A stretch of DNA of 41,128 bases from Streptomyces sp. NRRL WC-3742 (GCF_000720635.1 NZ_JOCF01000072.1:1-41128); one strand, 5' to 3'; positions 32,802 to 40,344 are shown, numbered from the stretch's first letter. A program made the numbers and translations. The notes: a model not told the origin generated them from the sequence alone.

Positions 32802-33494
32802 CTACCAGCCCGTCCCGGCGACCGGGTCGGGGCTGGGGCTCTGGGGGTCGCGCCGCAGGACGCCGCCGGGGGCGACGTAGCGGATGTTCAGGCCGACGCG
32901 GGCGCCGTCGCTCGTGTTGGTGCCGGAGCGGTGCAGCAGGCGGCTGTCCATCAGCAGGGCGGTGCCCGCGCGAAGCGGCAGCGCGGTCGAGGCGTCGTAG
33001 GTGAAGCCGGTGGCCTGGTCGGCCCGGCCGCGTTCGGCACCGTGCTCGTCCTCCGAGGAGAACGGCAGGTAGCCGAAGTGCTGGGAGCCGAAGACGGCGT
33101 GCAGGCAGCCGTTGTCGACGGTGGCGTCGCTGACGGCCAGCCAGGCGGAGACGGAACGGTCGGGGTCGAGTTCGACCCGGGTGTCGATGCCGTCCTGGTG
33201 CCAGGGGACCTCGAAGGCGCGGTGGGGCCACTTCACCACGAGGAAGGTGTTCTCCACCGCGACGTCCGGTCCGATGACGTCCTGGACGGCGGCCAGCAGC
33301 TTCGGGGCGCGGACCGCCTCGCGAGCCCACTCGGCGCCCAGGTGCGGGTTGCGCACGATCTCCTGGTGGCGGGCGCGGTGCTCGGCGACGAGCTGGGCGG
33401 CACGGGCGCGGGCGGCGGCGGGCGTGGACCACTTGACGCCGGTCCGCAGTCCTCGGCGGCCGAGGATTCCGTCCGCGCTGGTCACACTGGTCAT
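32802..33494 (-). CDS. PhyH-family 2-oxoglutarate/Fe(II) dioxygenase
   Basis: 230 aa from the ATG at 33494 (frame open to 34058, but that part is antisense to nothing and has no RBS). The iron triad is clear: H99 and D101 in VPWHQDGID, H188 in LLHRSGTN; R199 in ARVGLNIRY is suited to bind 2-oxoglutarate. DNGCLHAVFGSQHFG is the conserved PhyH 'NGxL...GSH' segment. The family hydroxylates or halogenates natural products, osmolytes and fatty acyl compounds. In this setting a tailoring step on a small molecule or on a peptide is the most economical idea. It has 38 bp to the preceding HATPase gene. Confidence 0.9.
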   Translation of the reverse strand: MTSVTSADGILGRRGLRTGVKWSTPAAARARAAQLVAEHRARHQEIVRNPHLGAEWAREAVRAPKLLAAVQDVIGPDVAVENTFLVVKWPHRAFEVPWHQDGIDTRVELDPDRSVSAWLAVSDATVDNGCLHAVFGSQHFGYLPFSSEDEHGAERGRADQATGFTYDASTALPLRAGTALLMDSRLLHRSGTNTSDGARVGLNIRYVAPGGVLRRDPQSPSPDPVAGTGW

Positions 33495-33532
33495 CGGGTC
33501 CGATCCCTTCAAGGCGGGTATGCGGGGCCGGC

Positions 33533-34066
33533 TCACGCGGCGGCGCGGTAGCGGGTGGTGCCGGGCGCGAACGGCCGTATCGGGGAGCGGCCGGGGCGCG
33601 GGAGCGCGCGCAGGGCGCCTCGCACCGCCCGGCGCGAGGCGGCCATGAGCTGGCGCCGGGTCACCGGCTGTTCGGGCAGGGCGCACTCCGCCCAGACCCG
33701 CTTGCCCCGTTCGGTCCGCTCGCTCCCGTGGGCCAGGGCGAAGTGCTCGACCAGCTCCAGCCCCCGGCCGCTCTCCCCGGTCGCACCGGCCCGGCGGCGC
33801 CTGGGCAGCGCGGTCGAGCCGTCGTAGACCTCGACCAGGGCCCGCCGCAGCCGCACGTCCACGTGGACGGCGACGGTCAGCATCGGCGCCTGGGTGTGCC
33901 GGACGGCGTTGGTCACCAGCTCGGAGGTGACCGTGTCCAGCGCGAGCCGGGTGTCGTCGTCGAGCCGGACGCCCCAGCCGGCGATCAGGGCCCTCACCTT
34001 GCGGCGGGCGGCGGGGGTGGCGGCGGGGTCGCGGACCAGGAAGAAGCTGCTGCTGCACACGCGCAT
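33533..34066 (-). CDS. RsbW-type ATP-binding protein (HATPase)
   Basis: 177 aa from the ATG at 34066. GHKL fold: N box ELVTNAVRHT, then G1 (VYDGSTALP) and G2-like GESGRGLELVEHFA. This is the anti-sigma-factor/serine-kinase type that abounds in Streptomyces, normally encoded beside an HTH regulator. Here it heads the minus-strand group and is divergent from an HTH-TPR regulator (224 bp between). Its basic C-tail (RRAVRGALRALPRPGRS) is not typical. Partner sigma or anti-sigma antagonist is unknown. Confidence 0.85.
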   Translation of the reverse strand: MRVCSSSFFLVRDPAATPAARRKVRALIAGWGVRLDDDTRLALDTVTSELVTNAVRHTQAPMLTVAVHVDVRLRRALVEVYDGSTALPRRRRAGATGESGRGLELVEHFALAHGSERTERGKRVWAECALPEQPVTRRQLMAASRRAVRGALRALPRPGRSPIRPFAPGTTRYRAAA

Positions 34067-34289
34067 GTCGAAGGAACCCTTCGGGGCGTTGGGCCGGGAG
34101 CTGGGGGCTTGGGGAGGCCGCGCGGAGGGAAGGAACTGTTCTCGCCCGGCCCTCCGGCTGGCTGGTACACAGTCAACTCCCGCCAGCACTGCCGGCGGTG
34201 GTGCCAGCAGGGGGTGCGTTTTGTGCGCGGGGGGCCGCTTAGGGGGGCCAGGATCGGGCACCAGAAGGTCAGACGCTTGGGGGACGGGC

Positions 34290-35561
34290 ATGATGGCACC
34301 AGACGGCATCGGCGCCATGCTGAGGGAGATCCGGGAGTCCGCCGAACTCACCCGCGAGGAACAGGCCCTGCTCTTACAGAAGGCCCACGGAGGCGCGTGG
34401 TTCGACCCGGAGAACCTGAAGCGCTGGGAGACCGAGCGCCGGCTGCCCATCCCGAAGTGGTACCAGCTGCTGGCTGACGGATACGGGCGGTCGGTGGAGG
34501 AGATCGCCCTGGCCGTCAAGGTGTCCAGGCGCTGGCGCAGGCGACAGCGGGCGGCCGGCAGCAGCGGGGAAGAGGGAACGACGGTGAAGCGACGGCAGTT
34601 TCTCGGTGTGGCAGCCGCAGCGACAGGAGCTGCTGCCCTGCCCGGCATCGCGGAGGCCCGGCAAGGCATCAACGCCGGCCTCTCCGGGTCCGACGCAGGC
34701 GATCTCGCCTACCTCGACGGGGCGTTCGAGCGCCACCGGGGCGGCTACCACGGGCGCCCGCCGGGTGTCGTCCTCACACAGATGCGCGCCGACCTCGACC
34801 TCCTGCGCGACGTCCTGAGCCGGCCCCACCCCGCCGACGCCCGCGCGGACCTGGCCCGCACCGCCGCCGGGATCACCGGCCTCGTCGCGATCATCCAGCA
34901 CGACCGGGGCGACCAGCGCGACTCACACGGCTGGTTCGCCACCGCCGAGCGGGCCGCCCAGGAGTCCGGCGACCGGCACATGCTGGCCTGGGTCCTGGCC
35001 CGGCACGCCATGGTCCCGCTCAACTACGGCGCCCCCGGCGCCGCCGCCGCACTGGCCACCCGCGCCCGCACCGAAGCCGGCACCGCCCCCACCGCCGCCG
35101 CCGCACTGGCCGCAGCGGTCGCCGCACGGGCACTCGCCTCCCTCGGCGATCACCAAGGCGCACTCCGTGCGGTCGCCGACGCCCGGACCATCGCCGGGCA
35201 CCTGGACACCGCCCAGGCCGCCGACACCTGGTTCGGCTACCCGCTCCAGAAGCACCACGTCCACCTCTCCCAGGCATTCACCCTCATGGGCAACACCCGC
35301 GAGGCGTACGCGGAACAGGAAGCCGCACTCGCCCTCACCCAGTCCGCCTCCGTGATGACCCGCGCCCTGCTGGCCATGGACACCGCGATGTGCCTGAGCA
35401 CGGACGGCGACCCCACCGCGGCGGCCGACATGGCGGCCGGCGTCTGGCAGCGGCTCCCCGACGCCTACCGCGACGGCCTCGTACGCTCCCGGGCCGAAGC
35501 ACTCCACCTGACGCTCTCCGGGACGGCCCACGCCAGGCTCGGCGAAGCCCTCGCCAGCTGA
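34290..35561 (+). CDS. HTH-TPR regulator with internal Tat-like motif
   Basis: 423 aa from the first of two ATGs (34290, 34293). Residues 5-75 form an XRE-like helix-turn-helix (MLREIRESAELTREEQALLLQKA...LKRWETERRLPIPKWYQLLADGYG). A linker follows, and at 99-120 VKRRQFLGVAAAATGA, a twin-arginine-like motif with a hydrophobic core ending AEA. The rest is a TPR-like helical solenoid (for example AERAAQESGDRHMLAWVLARHA, AVAARALASLGDHQGALRAV). Such HTH-TPR proteins pair with a neighbouring HATPase in many Streptomyces loci. A GTG at 34584 with AGAGGG upstream could start a second, HTH-less product beginning exactly at the RR motif. Confidence 0.82.
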   Translation: MMAPDGIGAMLREIRESAELTREEQALLLQKAHGGAWFDPENLKRWETERRLPIPKWYQLLADGYGRSVEEIALAVKVSRRWRRRQRAAGSSGEEGTTVKRRQFLGVAAAATGAAALPGIAEARQGINAGLSGSDAGDLAYLDGAFERHRGGYHGRPPGVVLTQMRADLDLLRDVLSRPHPADARADLARTAAGITGLVAIIQHDRGDQRDSHGWFATAERAAQESGDRHMLAWVLARHAMVPLNYGAPGAAAALATRARTEAGTAPTAAAALAAAVAARALASLGDHQGALRAVADARTIAGHLDTAQAADTWFGYPLQKHHVHLSQAFTLMGNTREAYAEQEAALALTQSASVMTRALLAMDTAMCLSTDGDPTAAADMAAGVWQRLPDAYRDGLVRSRAEALHLTLSGTAHARLGEALAS

Positions 35562-35618
35562 CCAACGCCCGCCCCAGGTCGAATCCGGCGCGGGCGGGGT
35601 CCGGAGGAGCCCGTGCCG

Positions 35619-35642
35619 GGGCTTCCGCGCGGCTGGAAGCCC
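35619..35642 (+). terminator. Terminator after the HTH-TPR gene
   Basis: Perfect 8-bp stem GGGCTTCC/GGAAGCCC with an 8-nt loop, 57 bp past the stop. A second 7-bp hairpin (ATCGGCC/GGCCGAT, 3-nt loop) follows at 35714-35730. Confidence 0.5.
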
Positions 35643-35762
35643 AACACGCCCGGCGGAAGGGCAATCACCCCGCCGTCCGGCCTGGTGTAGCGAAGCGGGC
35701 GCGGCACTGCCGGATCGGCCGAAGGCCGATGATCGAGCGGCCGTGCGGCGGATCACGCCCCG

Positions 35763-35784
35763 CAACTTGCCTTACTTGGATTAC
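35763..35784 (-). repeat. Right subterminal inverted copy of the GTAAGSCAA repeats
   Basis: Read on the minus strand this is GTAATCCAA-GTAAGGCAA-GTTG. It matches the left-end 22-mer at 23023-23044 (GTAAGGCAA-GTAAGCCAA-GTAG) at 18 of 22 positions. Both ends therefore carry the same two-unit site in inverted orientation, at different distances from the boundary (about 23 bp and 49 bp from GTTATCT). Confidence 0.75.
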
Positions 35785-35826
35785 ATGGCCTCAGCCCGCT
35801 GATCTGCAGGCTTAGTTGACAGCACT

Positions 35827-35833
35827 AGATAAC
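35827..35833 (-). repeat. Right-end terminal inverted repeat (AGATAAC)
   Basis: Reverse complement of GTTATCT at 23000-23006; lies four bases inside the point where the pilin frame resumes. Confidence 0.55.
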
Positions 35834-35837
35834 AGAT

Positions 35838-35939
35838 GGGGCGTGCGCCCTGGCCGCCGGGCTCTACAAGGTGGTGACCAGCACGGCGGTGATGGGCGCG
35901 CTGACCGAGACCCTGGAACGGGCGCTCCATGCGACCTAG
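35838..35939 (+). pseudogene. 3' fragment of Flp-type pilin gene (DUF4244)
   Basis: Reads GACALAAGLYKVVTSTAVMG and then ALTETLERALHAT to a TAG at 35937-35939. This is the remaining hydrophobic helix and C-terminal tail of the pilin that starts at 22886; together with the 5' part it gives a normal protein of about 70 residues. It has no start codon. Its end overlaps the tadE start, as expected for the intact operon. Confidence 0.88.
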
Positions 35940-36306
35940 CCGGGTGATGCGGGCGCGGCGGGGCGATGCGGGCTTCGTCACCGCGGAGACGGCGGTGGCC
36001 CTGCCCGCGCTCGTCCTGCTCGCCGCGATGTTGATCTGGGGCGTGCTCGCGGCGGCCGCGCAGATCCGCTGCGTGGACGCGGCCCGGGTCGGTGCCAGGG
36101 CGGCGGCGCGGGGCGATGCGAACGCCGCCGAACTCGCCGCCGCGGCCGGGCCTCCGGGGGCGCGGGTTCAGGTGGCGACGGCGGCCGACACCGTACGGGT
36201 CGAGGTGGAGGCGTCCTGCGGTGCGCCGGGGCGGCTCGGTGGTCTGCTCGCCGTCCGGGTGGGTGCGTCCGCCGTAGCCGCGAGGGAGGACGTGTTGACC
36301 GGGTGA
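35929..36306 (+). CDS. tadE: TadE-like minor pilin
   Basis: 125 aa; ATG overlaps the last 11 bases of the pilin fragment, and an in-frame ATG at 35947 is an alternative. The N-terminus is prepilin-like: DAGFVTAETAVALPALVLLAAMLIWGV (cleavage after Gly, Glu at +5), followed by the TadE core QIRCVDAARVGARAAARGD. TadE-family proteins are pseudopilins needed for Flp pilus assembly. It was originally directly downstream of the pilin and is now cut off from tadABC by 12.8 kb. Unless a promoter in the element's right end drives it, expression may be lost. Corresponds to Rv3655c. Confidence 0.88.
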   Translation: MRPSRVMRARRGDAGFVTAETAVALPALVLLAAMLIWGVLAAAAQIRCVDAARVGARAAARGDANAAELAAAAGPPGARVQVATAADTVRVEVEASCGAPGRLGGLLAVRVGASAVAAREDVLTG

Positions 36307-36336
36307 GGTGACGGGAGCGGGAGGAGGTGGGCGGCG

Positions 36337-36798
36337 GTGATCCGGCGGTGGGCGCGAGCCCGTACGGTCCGGGCCGCTGCGGCGGGCGGGTACGGGGCGG
36401 ACGCCGGGTCCGCGACGGTCTGGCTGCTCGCACTGGCGATGCTGGGCACGGCGGTGTTCGCGGGGACCCTCGCGGTCGGCGCGGTGGTCGCGGCACGGCA
36501 CCGGGCCGAGTCGGCCGCCGATCTGGCGGCCCTCGCCGCGGCGGACCGGCTGCTGCTGGACGCGGACGGCGGCTGCGCGCGGGCCGCGGTCATCGCCGGG
36601 GCCCAGGGCGCCGCGCTGGTCTCCTGCGCGGTGGACCGGCCGGCGGACGCGGTCGAGGTGGTGGCCGAGGTGCGGGTCCGGGGGCTGCCGCTGCGCCTGC
36701 CGGTCGGCCCGGCCAGGGCGAGGGCCCGGGCCGGTCCGCTGCGGGCTCCGGTCACCGCCGCCGAGGACGGCCTCGGCGGGGCGGCGGTGGGCTCATGA
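36337..36798 (+). CDS. TadE/G-like protein of the helicase neighbourhood (Rv3654c type)
   Basis: 153 aa; GTG with GGGAGGAGG upstream. A basic N-terminus and then GSATVWLLALAMLGTAVFAGTLAVGAVVAARHRAESAADLAALAAAD: one membrane helix followed by the conserved RHRAESAADLAALAAA segment of the TadE-like 'helicase/secretion neighbourhood' family. The C-terminal half is a small extracellular domain with Cys pair (GGCARA, VSCAV). A likely pseudopilin or assembly factor of the Tad system. Convergent with the helicase gene; the two stops overlap by six bases (36793-36798). Confidence 0.85.
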   Translation: MIRRWARARTVRAAAAGGYGADAGSATVWLLALAMLGTAVFAGTLAVGAVVAARHRAESAADLAALAAADRLLLDADGGCARAAVIAGAQGAALVSCAVDRPADAVEVVAEVRVRGLPLRLPVGPARARARAGPLRAPVTAAEDGLGGAAVGS

Positions 36799-39198
36799 AC
36801 CGCCCGGTGTCCCGGGTGCCCCAGATGCCCCAGGTGCCTCCGGTTCATCTGGATCGTTGCGCTCGTCGCGTTCGTCGGACGCCTTGGGGGCTCCCGCGAG
36901 CAGGACGTCCAGCAGGAGGACGGCGGCCGCCTTGTCCAGCGGGTCGTTCCCGTTGCCGCACTTGGGCGACTGGACGCAGGACGGGCAGCCGCGCTCGCAC
37001 TCGCAGGAGGCGATCGCCTGGCGGGTGGCGGTCAGCCACTGGACGGCCCGGCGGAAGCCGCGTTCGGCGAAGCCGGCCCCGCCCGGGTGGCCGTCGTAGA
37101 CGAACACGGTCGGCAGCCCGGTATCGGGGTGCAGGGGCACGGAGACACCGCCGATGTCCCACCGGTCGCAGGTGGCGAACAGCGGCAGCAGGCCGATCGA
37201 GGCGTGCTCGGCGGCGTGGGCGGCGCCGGGCAGCTGGTCGAGCGGGAGGTTCGCGTCGAGCAGCTGGTCCTCGGTGACGGACCACCAGACCGCCCGGGTG
37301 CGCAGGGTGCGGGGAGGCAGGTCGAGCTTGCTCTCGCCCATGATCTCCCCGGTGGAGATCCGCTTCCGGAGGTAGCCGACCACCTGGTTGACCACCTCCA
37401 CGGAGCCGAAGCTCAGCAGGGCTTCGCCCCAGGGGACGGTGGTGTCGGTGTCGAGGACGGAGATGGAGGTGATGTCCCGGGCGGCCGTGGTGTACGGCGG
37501 GTCGGCCGGTTCGACGAGGGCGACGGAGTTCTCCAGGTCGAGCTCCCGGACGAGGTAGGTCCGGCCCTGGTGGAGGTGGACGGCCCCGGTGTGGACGGTC
37601 GTGTGGGAGGCCGCCGCGTCCACCGTGCCGAGCAGTCGGCCGGTGTCGGCCTCGACGATCTGGACCGGGCTGCCGCCGCTGCCACGCAGGTCCACGGCGT
37701 CGGCCGCGCGCTCCCGGCGCGTCCAGTACCAGGAGCCGTCGCCTCGCCGGCGCAGCAGGCCCCGCCGTTCCAGGACGGGCAGCAGTGGCGCGGTCGAGGG
37801 CCCGAACAGGTCCAGGTCGGCGTCGGTGAGCGGGAGTTCGGCGGCGGCCGCGCACAGGTGCGGGGCGAGCACGTGCGGGTTGTCGGGGTCGAGCACGGTG
37901 GCCTCGACGGGCGTCGCGAACAGCGCCTCCGGGTGGTGCACCAGGTAGGTGTCCAGCGGGTCGTCGCGGGCGATCAGGACGGCCAGGGCGCCCTGGGCCT
38001 CGCGCCCGGCCCGGCCCGCCTGCTGCCACAGCGAGGCCCGGGTGCCGGGGTAGCCGGCCATCAGGACGGCGTCGAGGCCGGAGACGTCGACGCCCAGTTC
38101 GAGAGCGGAGGTGGAGGCGAGGCCGAGCAGTCGGCCGGAGTGCAGATCGCGCTCCAGGGCCCGGCGTTCGTCGGCGAGGTAGCCGCCGCGGTAGGCGGCG
38201 ACCCGTTCGGCGAGCGGTCGGCCGAGCTGGTCCTGGGCCTGCAGGGCGACGAGTTCGGCGGCGCGGCGGGAGCGGACGAACACGACGGTGCGGGTCTGCC
38301 GTTCGACCAGGTCGGTCAGCAGGTGCGCGGCCTCGGCGGTGGCCGTGCGGCGCACCGGGGCGCCGTGCTCGCCGACGTTCTCGGTCAGCGGCGGCTCCCA
38401 GAGGCCGAACACCATCGGCCCCCGCGGCGAGGCGTCCTCGGTGACCGCCTGCGCCGGCAGGCCCGTCAGGCGCCGGGCGGTGACGGCCGGGTCGGCGGTG
38501 GTGGCGGAGGCGAGCAGGAAGGTGGGTGACGAACCGTAGCGGGCGCAGATGCGGCGCAGCCGCCGCAGCACCTGGGCGACGTGTGAGCCGAACACGCCCC
38601 GGTAGCTGTGGCACTCGTCGACGACCACGTAGCGCAGGACCTTCAGGAAGGAGGCCCAACGGGCGTGCGCCGGGAGGATGCCCCGGTGCAGCATGTCCGG
38701 ATTGGTGAGCACGTAGGACGCGTACTGGCGGACCCACTCGCGCTCCTCGAACGGGGTGTCGCCGTCGTACAGGGCGGCGCGGACCCTGGGTGGGGCGAGT
38801 TCGGCGGCGCGGCGGCGCTGGTCGGCGGCGAGCGCCTTGGTCGGGGCCAGGTAGAGCGCGGTGGCGCCGCGGCCGTTGCGGGCCTCGGTGCCGTCCAGCA
38901 GATCGCTGAGCACCGGTGCCAGGTAGCCCAGCGACTTGCCCGAGGCGGTGCCTGTGGCGATCACCACAGTCTGGCCGGTTTTGGCCAGGTTCATCGCCTC
39001 CGCCTGGTGTGCCCAGGGCTGTTCCACGCCCACGGCGTGCGCGGCTTCGACGATCTCCGGTCGGATCGAGTCGGGCCATGGCGCATAACGCGCAGGGCGG
39101 GCGGGAAGGTGCTCCGTATGGGTGAGCCGGTCGGACCGCCCCCGGCTGGTGGACAGGGTCGTGAGCAGTGCCTCGGGCAGGCTGTGTCGGGGCGGCAT
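36793..39198 (-). CDS. DECH-box helicase with DUF1998/MrfA-like zinc domain
   Basis: 801 aa from the ATG at 39198; a GTG six codons further out (39216) is possible. Frame open to 40794 is antisense to bldG. SF2 motifs: Q-like WAHQAEAMNLA, I ATGTASGKSLGY, Ia YLAPTKALAADQ, II VVVDECHSY, III LLASATT, V GLASTSALELGVDVSGLDAVL, VI QQAGRAGREAQG. The C-terminal DUF1998-like domain ends with the cysteine set CECERGCPSCVQSPKCGNGNDPLDK typical of MrfA-type helicases, which act in mitomycin repair in Bacillus. It is the Rv3649-type helicase found beside tad genes in Actinobacteria; the functional link is unknown. Confidence 0.93.
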   Translation of the reverse strand: MPPRHSLPEALLTTLSTSRGRSDRLTHTEHLPARPARYAPWPDSIRPEIVEAAHAVGVEQPWAHQAEAMNLAKTGQTVVIATGTASGKSLGYLAPVLSDLLDGTEARNGRGATALYLAPTKALAADQRRRAAELAPPRVRAALYDGDTPFEEREWVRQYASYVLTNPDMLHRGILPAHARWASFLKVLRYVVVDECHSYRGVFGSHVAQVLRRLRRICARYGSSPTFLLASATTADPAVTARRLTGLPAQAVTEDASPRGPMVFGLWEPPLTENVGEHGAPVRRTATAEAAHLLTDLVERQTRTVVFVRSRRAAELVALQAQDQLGRPLAERVAAYRGGYLADERRALERDLHSGRLLGLASTSALELGVDVSGLDAVLMAGYPGTRASLWQQAGRAGREAQGALAVLIARDDPLDTYLVHHPEALFATPVEATVLDPDNPHVLAPHLCAAAAELPLTDADLDLFGPSTAPLLPVLERRGLLRRRGDGSWYWTRRERAADAVDLRGSGGSPVQIVEADTGRLLGTVDAAASHTTVHTGAVHLHQGRTYLVRELDLENSVALVEPADPPYTTAARDITSISVLDTDTTVPWGEALLSFGSVEVVNQVVGYLRKRISTGEIMGESKLDLPPRTLRTRAVWWSVTEDQLLDANLPLDQLPGAAHAAEHASIGLLPLFATCDRWDIGGVSVPLHPDTGLPTVFVYDGHPGGAGFAERGFRRAVQWLTATRQAIASCECERGCPSCVQSPKCGNGNDPLDKAAAVLLLDVLLAGAPKASDERDERNDPDEPEAPGASGAPGTPGGS

Positions 39199-39420
39199 GG
39201 GGACCCAGTGTGTCACCGGCGTGACAGAGAATCGTCGTAAGCCATCGTGCGGGCATGGTCGCAGGTGGTTGAATGTGGCCGTGACGGCCGTATGGCCGTG
39301 GGTCGCAGCGCTGAGGCTTGTCACGCGATGGCTGGGCGCGCCCGGGCTCGCGACCATGCGGTTGCGGCCGTCCGGCCGAGGATCGCACATGACGTAGCAA
39401 GGCAAGGTGCTGGAGGTTCC
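39199..39420. promoter_or_regulatory. Divergent region helicase / bldG
   Basis: 222 bp between the helicase start and the bldG GTG. Must hold bldG promoters; I see no confident consensus -10/-35 pair. GGAGG lies just before the bldG start. Confidence 0.4.
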
Positions 39421-39762
39421 GTGGACCTGTCCCTGTCGACCCGCGCAGTCGGCGATCGTACGGTCGTCGAGGTTGGCGGCGAGATCGATGTGTACACCGC
39501 CCCGAAGCTGCGCGAGCAGCTGGTCGAGCTCGTCAACGACGGCAAGTACCACCTCGTCGTCGACATGGAGGGTGTGGACTTCCTCGACTCGACCGGCCTC
39601 GGCGTGCTGGTGGGCGGTCTGAAGCGAGTGCGTGCCCATGAGGGCTCGCTGCGCCTGGTGTGCAACCAGGAGCGCATCCTGAAGATCTTCCGTATTACCG
39701 GCCTGACCAAGGTCTTCCCGATCCACACCTCGGTGGACGACGCGGTCAACGCGACCGACTGA
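39421..39762 (+). CDS. bldG: Anti-anti-sigma factor BldG
   Basis: 113 aa (exactly the Streptomyces BldG length) from the GTG at 39421 with GGAGG 4-5 nt upstream. STAS-domain antagonist: [32 protein letters not shown], and the phosphorylation loop [11 protein letters not shown] with Ser57. In S. coelicolor bldG is essential for aerial growth and antibiotic production and is regulated by phosphorylation. The next gene is its anti-sigma-like partner, with a hairpin between them that may give both monocistronic and bicistronic mRNA, as reported for S. coelicolor. Confidence 0.97.
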   Translation: MDLSLSTRAVGDRTVVEVGGEIDVYTAPKLREQLVELVNDGKYHLVVDMEGVDFLDSTGLGVLVGGLKRVRAHEGSLRLVCNQERILKIFRITGLTKVFPIHTSVDDAVNATD

Positions 39763-39769
39763 CGCGGTC

Positions 39770-39792
39770 GGGCCGGCCCTCGTGGCCGGCCC
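39770..39792 (+). terminator. Hairpin between bldG and its partner
   Basis: Perfect 9-bp stem GGGCCGGCC/GGCCGGCCC with a 5-nt loop, 7 bp after the bldG stop and followed by TTCCC. Likely partial terminator. Confidence 0.65.
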
Positions 39793-39924
39793 TTCCCGTT
39801 CCATGCGTCCGGGGAGCCGGGGCCCGTACGGCTCCGGCCTTCCCGGTCGCCCCGGGGCCGGTTCGGCCGGCCCTCCGGGGCCGCACCCGCCCGGCCCCAG
39901 GCCGGAGCACCCCGAGGGGGAGAG

Positions 39925-40344
39925 ATGGCAACCGTCGAACTTCGATTCAGCGCGCTTCCCGAGCACGTGCGGACGGCTCGGTTGGTCGCCGCGGCCGTCG
40001 CCAGACGGGCCGGGGTCGACGAGTCGGTGCTCGACGAGGTGCGCCTCGCGGTCGGCGAGGCGTGCTCGCGGGCGGTCGGCCTGCACCAGCGCGGTGGCAT
40101 CACCGGCGCGGTACGGGTCGCTCTGACCGATCAGGAGAAGCGTTTCCTCATCGAGGTCGAGGACGAGGCGGGCCCCGTCGCCGTTCCGGCCCCCGACGAC
40201 GCCCAGGGCGGTGACCCGGACGAGGACGCCCTGGGGCTCGCCGTGATCACGGGTCTGGTGGAGGACCTGGAGGTCACCAACGGCGCGGTCGGCGGGCTGA
40301 TCCGGATGAGCTGGCCGGTCTCGGTCGCCTCCGTCGCGGTCTGA
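39925..40344 (+). CDS. Anti-sigma-factor-like protein, BldG partner (RsbW-like)
   Basis: 139 aa; ATG with GAGGGGGAGAG directly upstream. GHKL-like fold: EVRLAVGEACSRAVGLH corresponds to the N box but has Ser-Arg where Asn is usual. VEDEAGPV corresponds to the G1 box, and ALGLAVITGLVEDLEV to the G2/hinge. The weak N box suggests altered or absent kinase activity. It is in the position of SCO3548 (orf3), the reported partner of bldG in S. coelicolor. Role: sequesters a sigma factor and is released by BldG (from that model). Confidence 0.88.
   Translation: MATVELRFSALPEHVRTARLVAAAVARRAGVDESVLDEVRLAVGEACSRAVGLHQRGGITGAVRVALTDQEKRFLIEVEDEAGPVAVPAPDDAQGGDPDEDALGLAVITGLVEDLEVTNGAVGGLIRMSWPVSVASVAV

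Larger units (their letters stand above)
22996..35837 (+). mobile_element. Tn554-like tyrosine-recombinase transposon inserted in the pilin gene
   Basis: About 12.84 kb; ends are placed to within a few bases by rejoining the pilin reading frame (VGT, one missing codon, GACALAAGLYKVV). It carries three co-oriented, overlapping genes (two tyrosine recombinases and a small HTH/coiled-coil protein), the tnpABC plan of Tn554. There is no tRNA and no obvious target duplication. Ends have a 7-bp inverted repeat GTTATCT a few bases in (23000-23006; complement at 35827-35833) and an imperfect 22-bp subterminal inverted repeat (23023-23044; complement of 35763-35784). Cargo: a three-gene minus-strand operon of unknown function, and a kinase, MFS, dioxygenase and regulator module. 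GC content matches the host, so the donor was probably another actinomycete. Confidence 0.88.
35643..35837. other. Right end of the element, non-coding
   Basis: No gene. It holds the 35714-35730 hairpin, the right subterminal repeat (35763-35784) and the terminal AGATAAC (35827-35833). The base composition becomes AT-richer toward the end, as at the left end. Confidence 0.7.

Noticed and set aside
22996..35837. Element as prophage or tRNA-integrated ICE
   Set aside because: No phage structural genes, relaxase, FtsK/TraB-like transfer gene or tRNA attachment site; the three-recombinase plan fits Tn554.
36845..39400. Second minus-strand frame of 851 codons overlapping the helicase
   Set aside because: Arg/Pro-rich shadow; the helicase frame carries all SF2 motifs.
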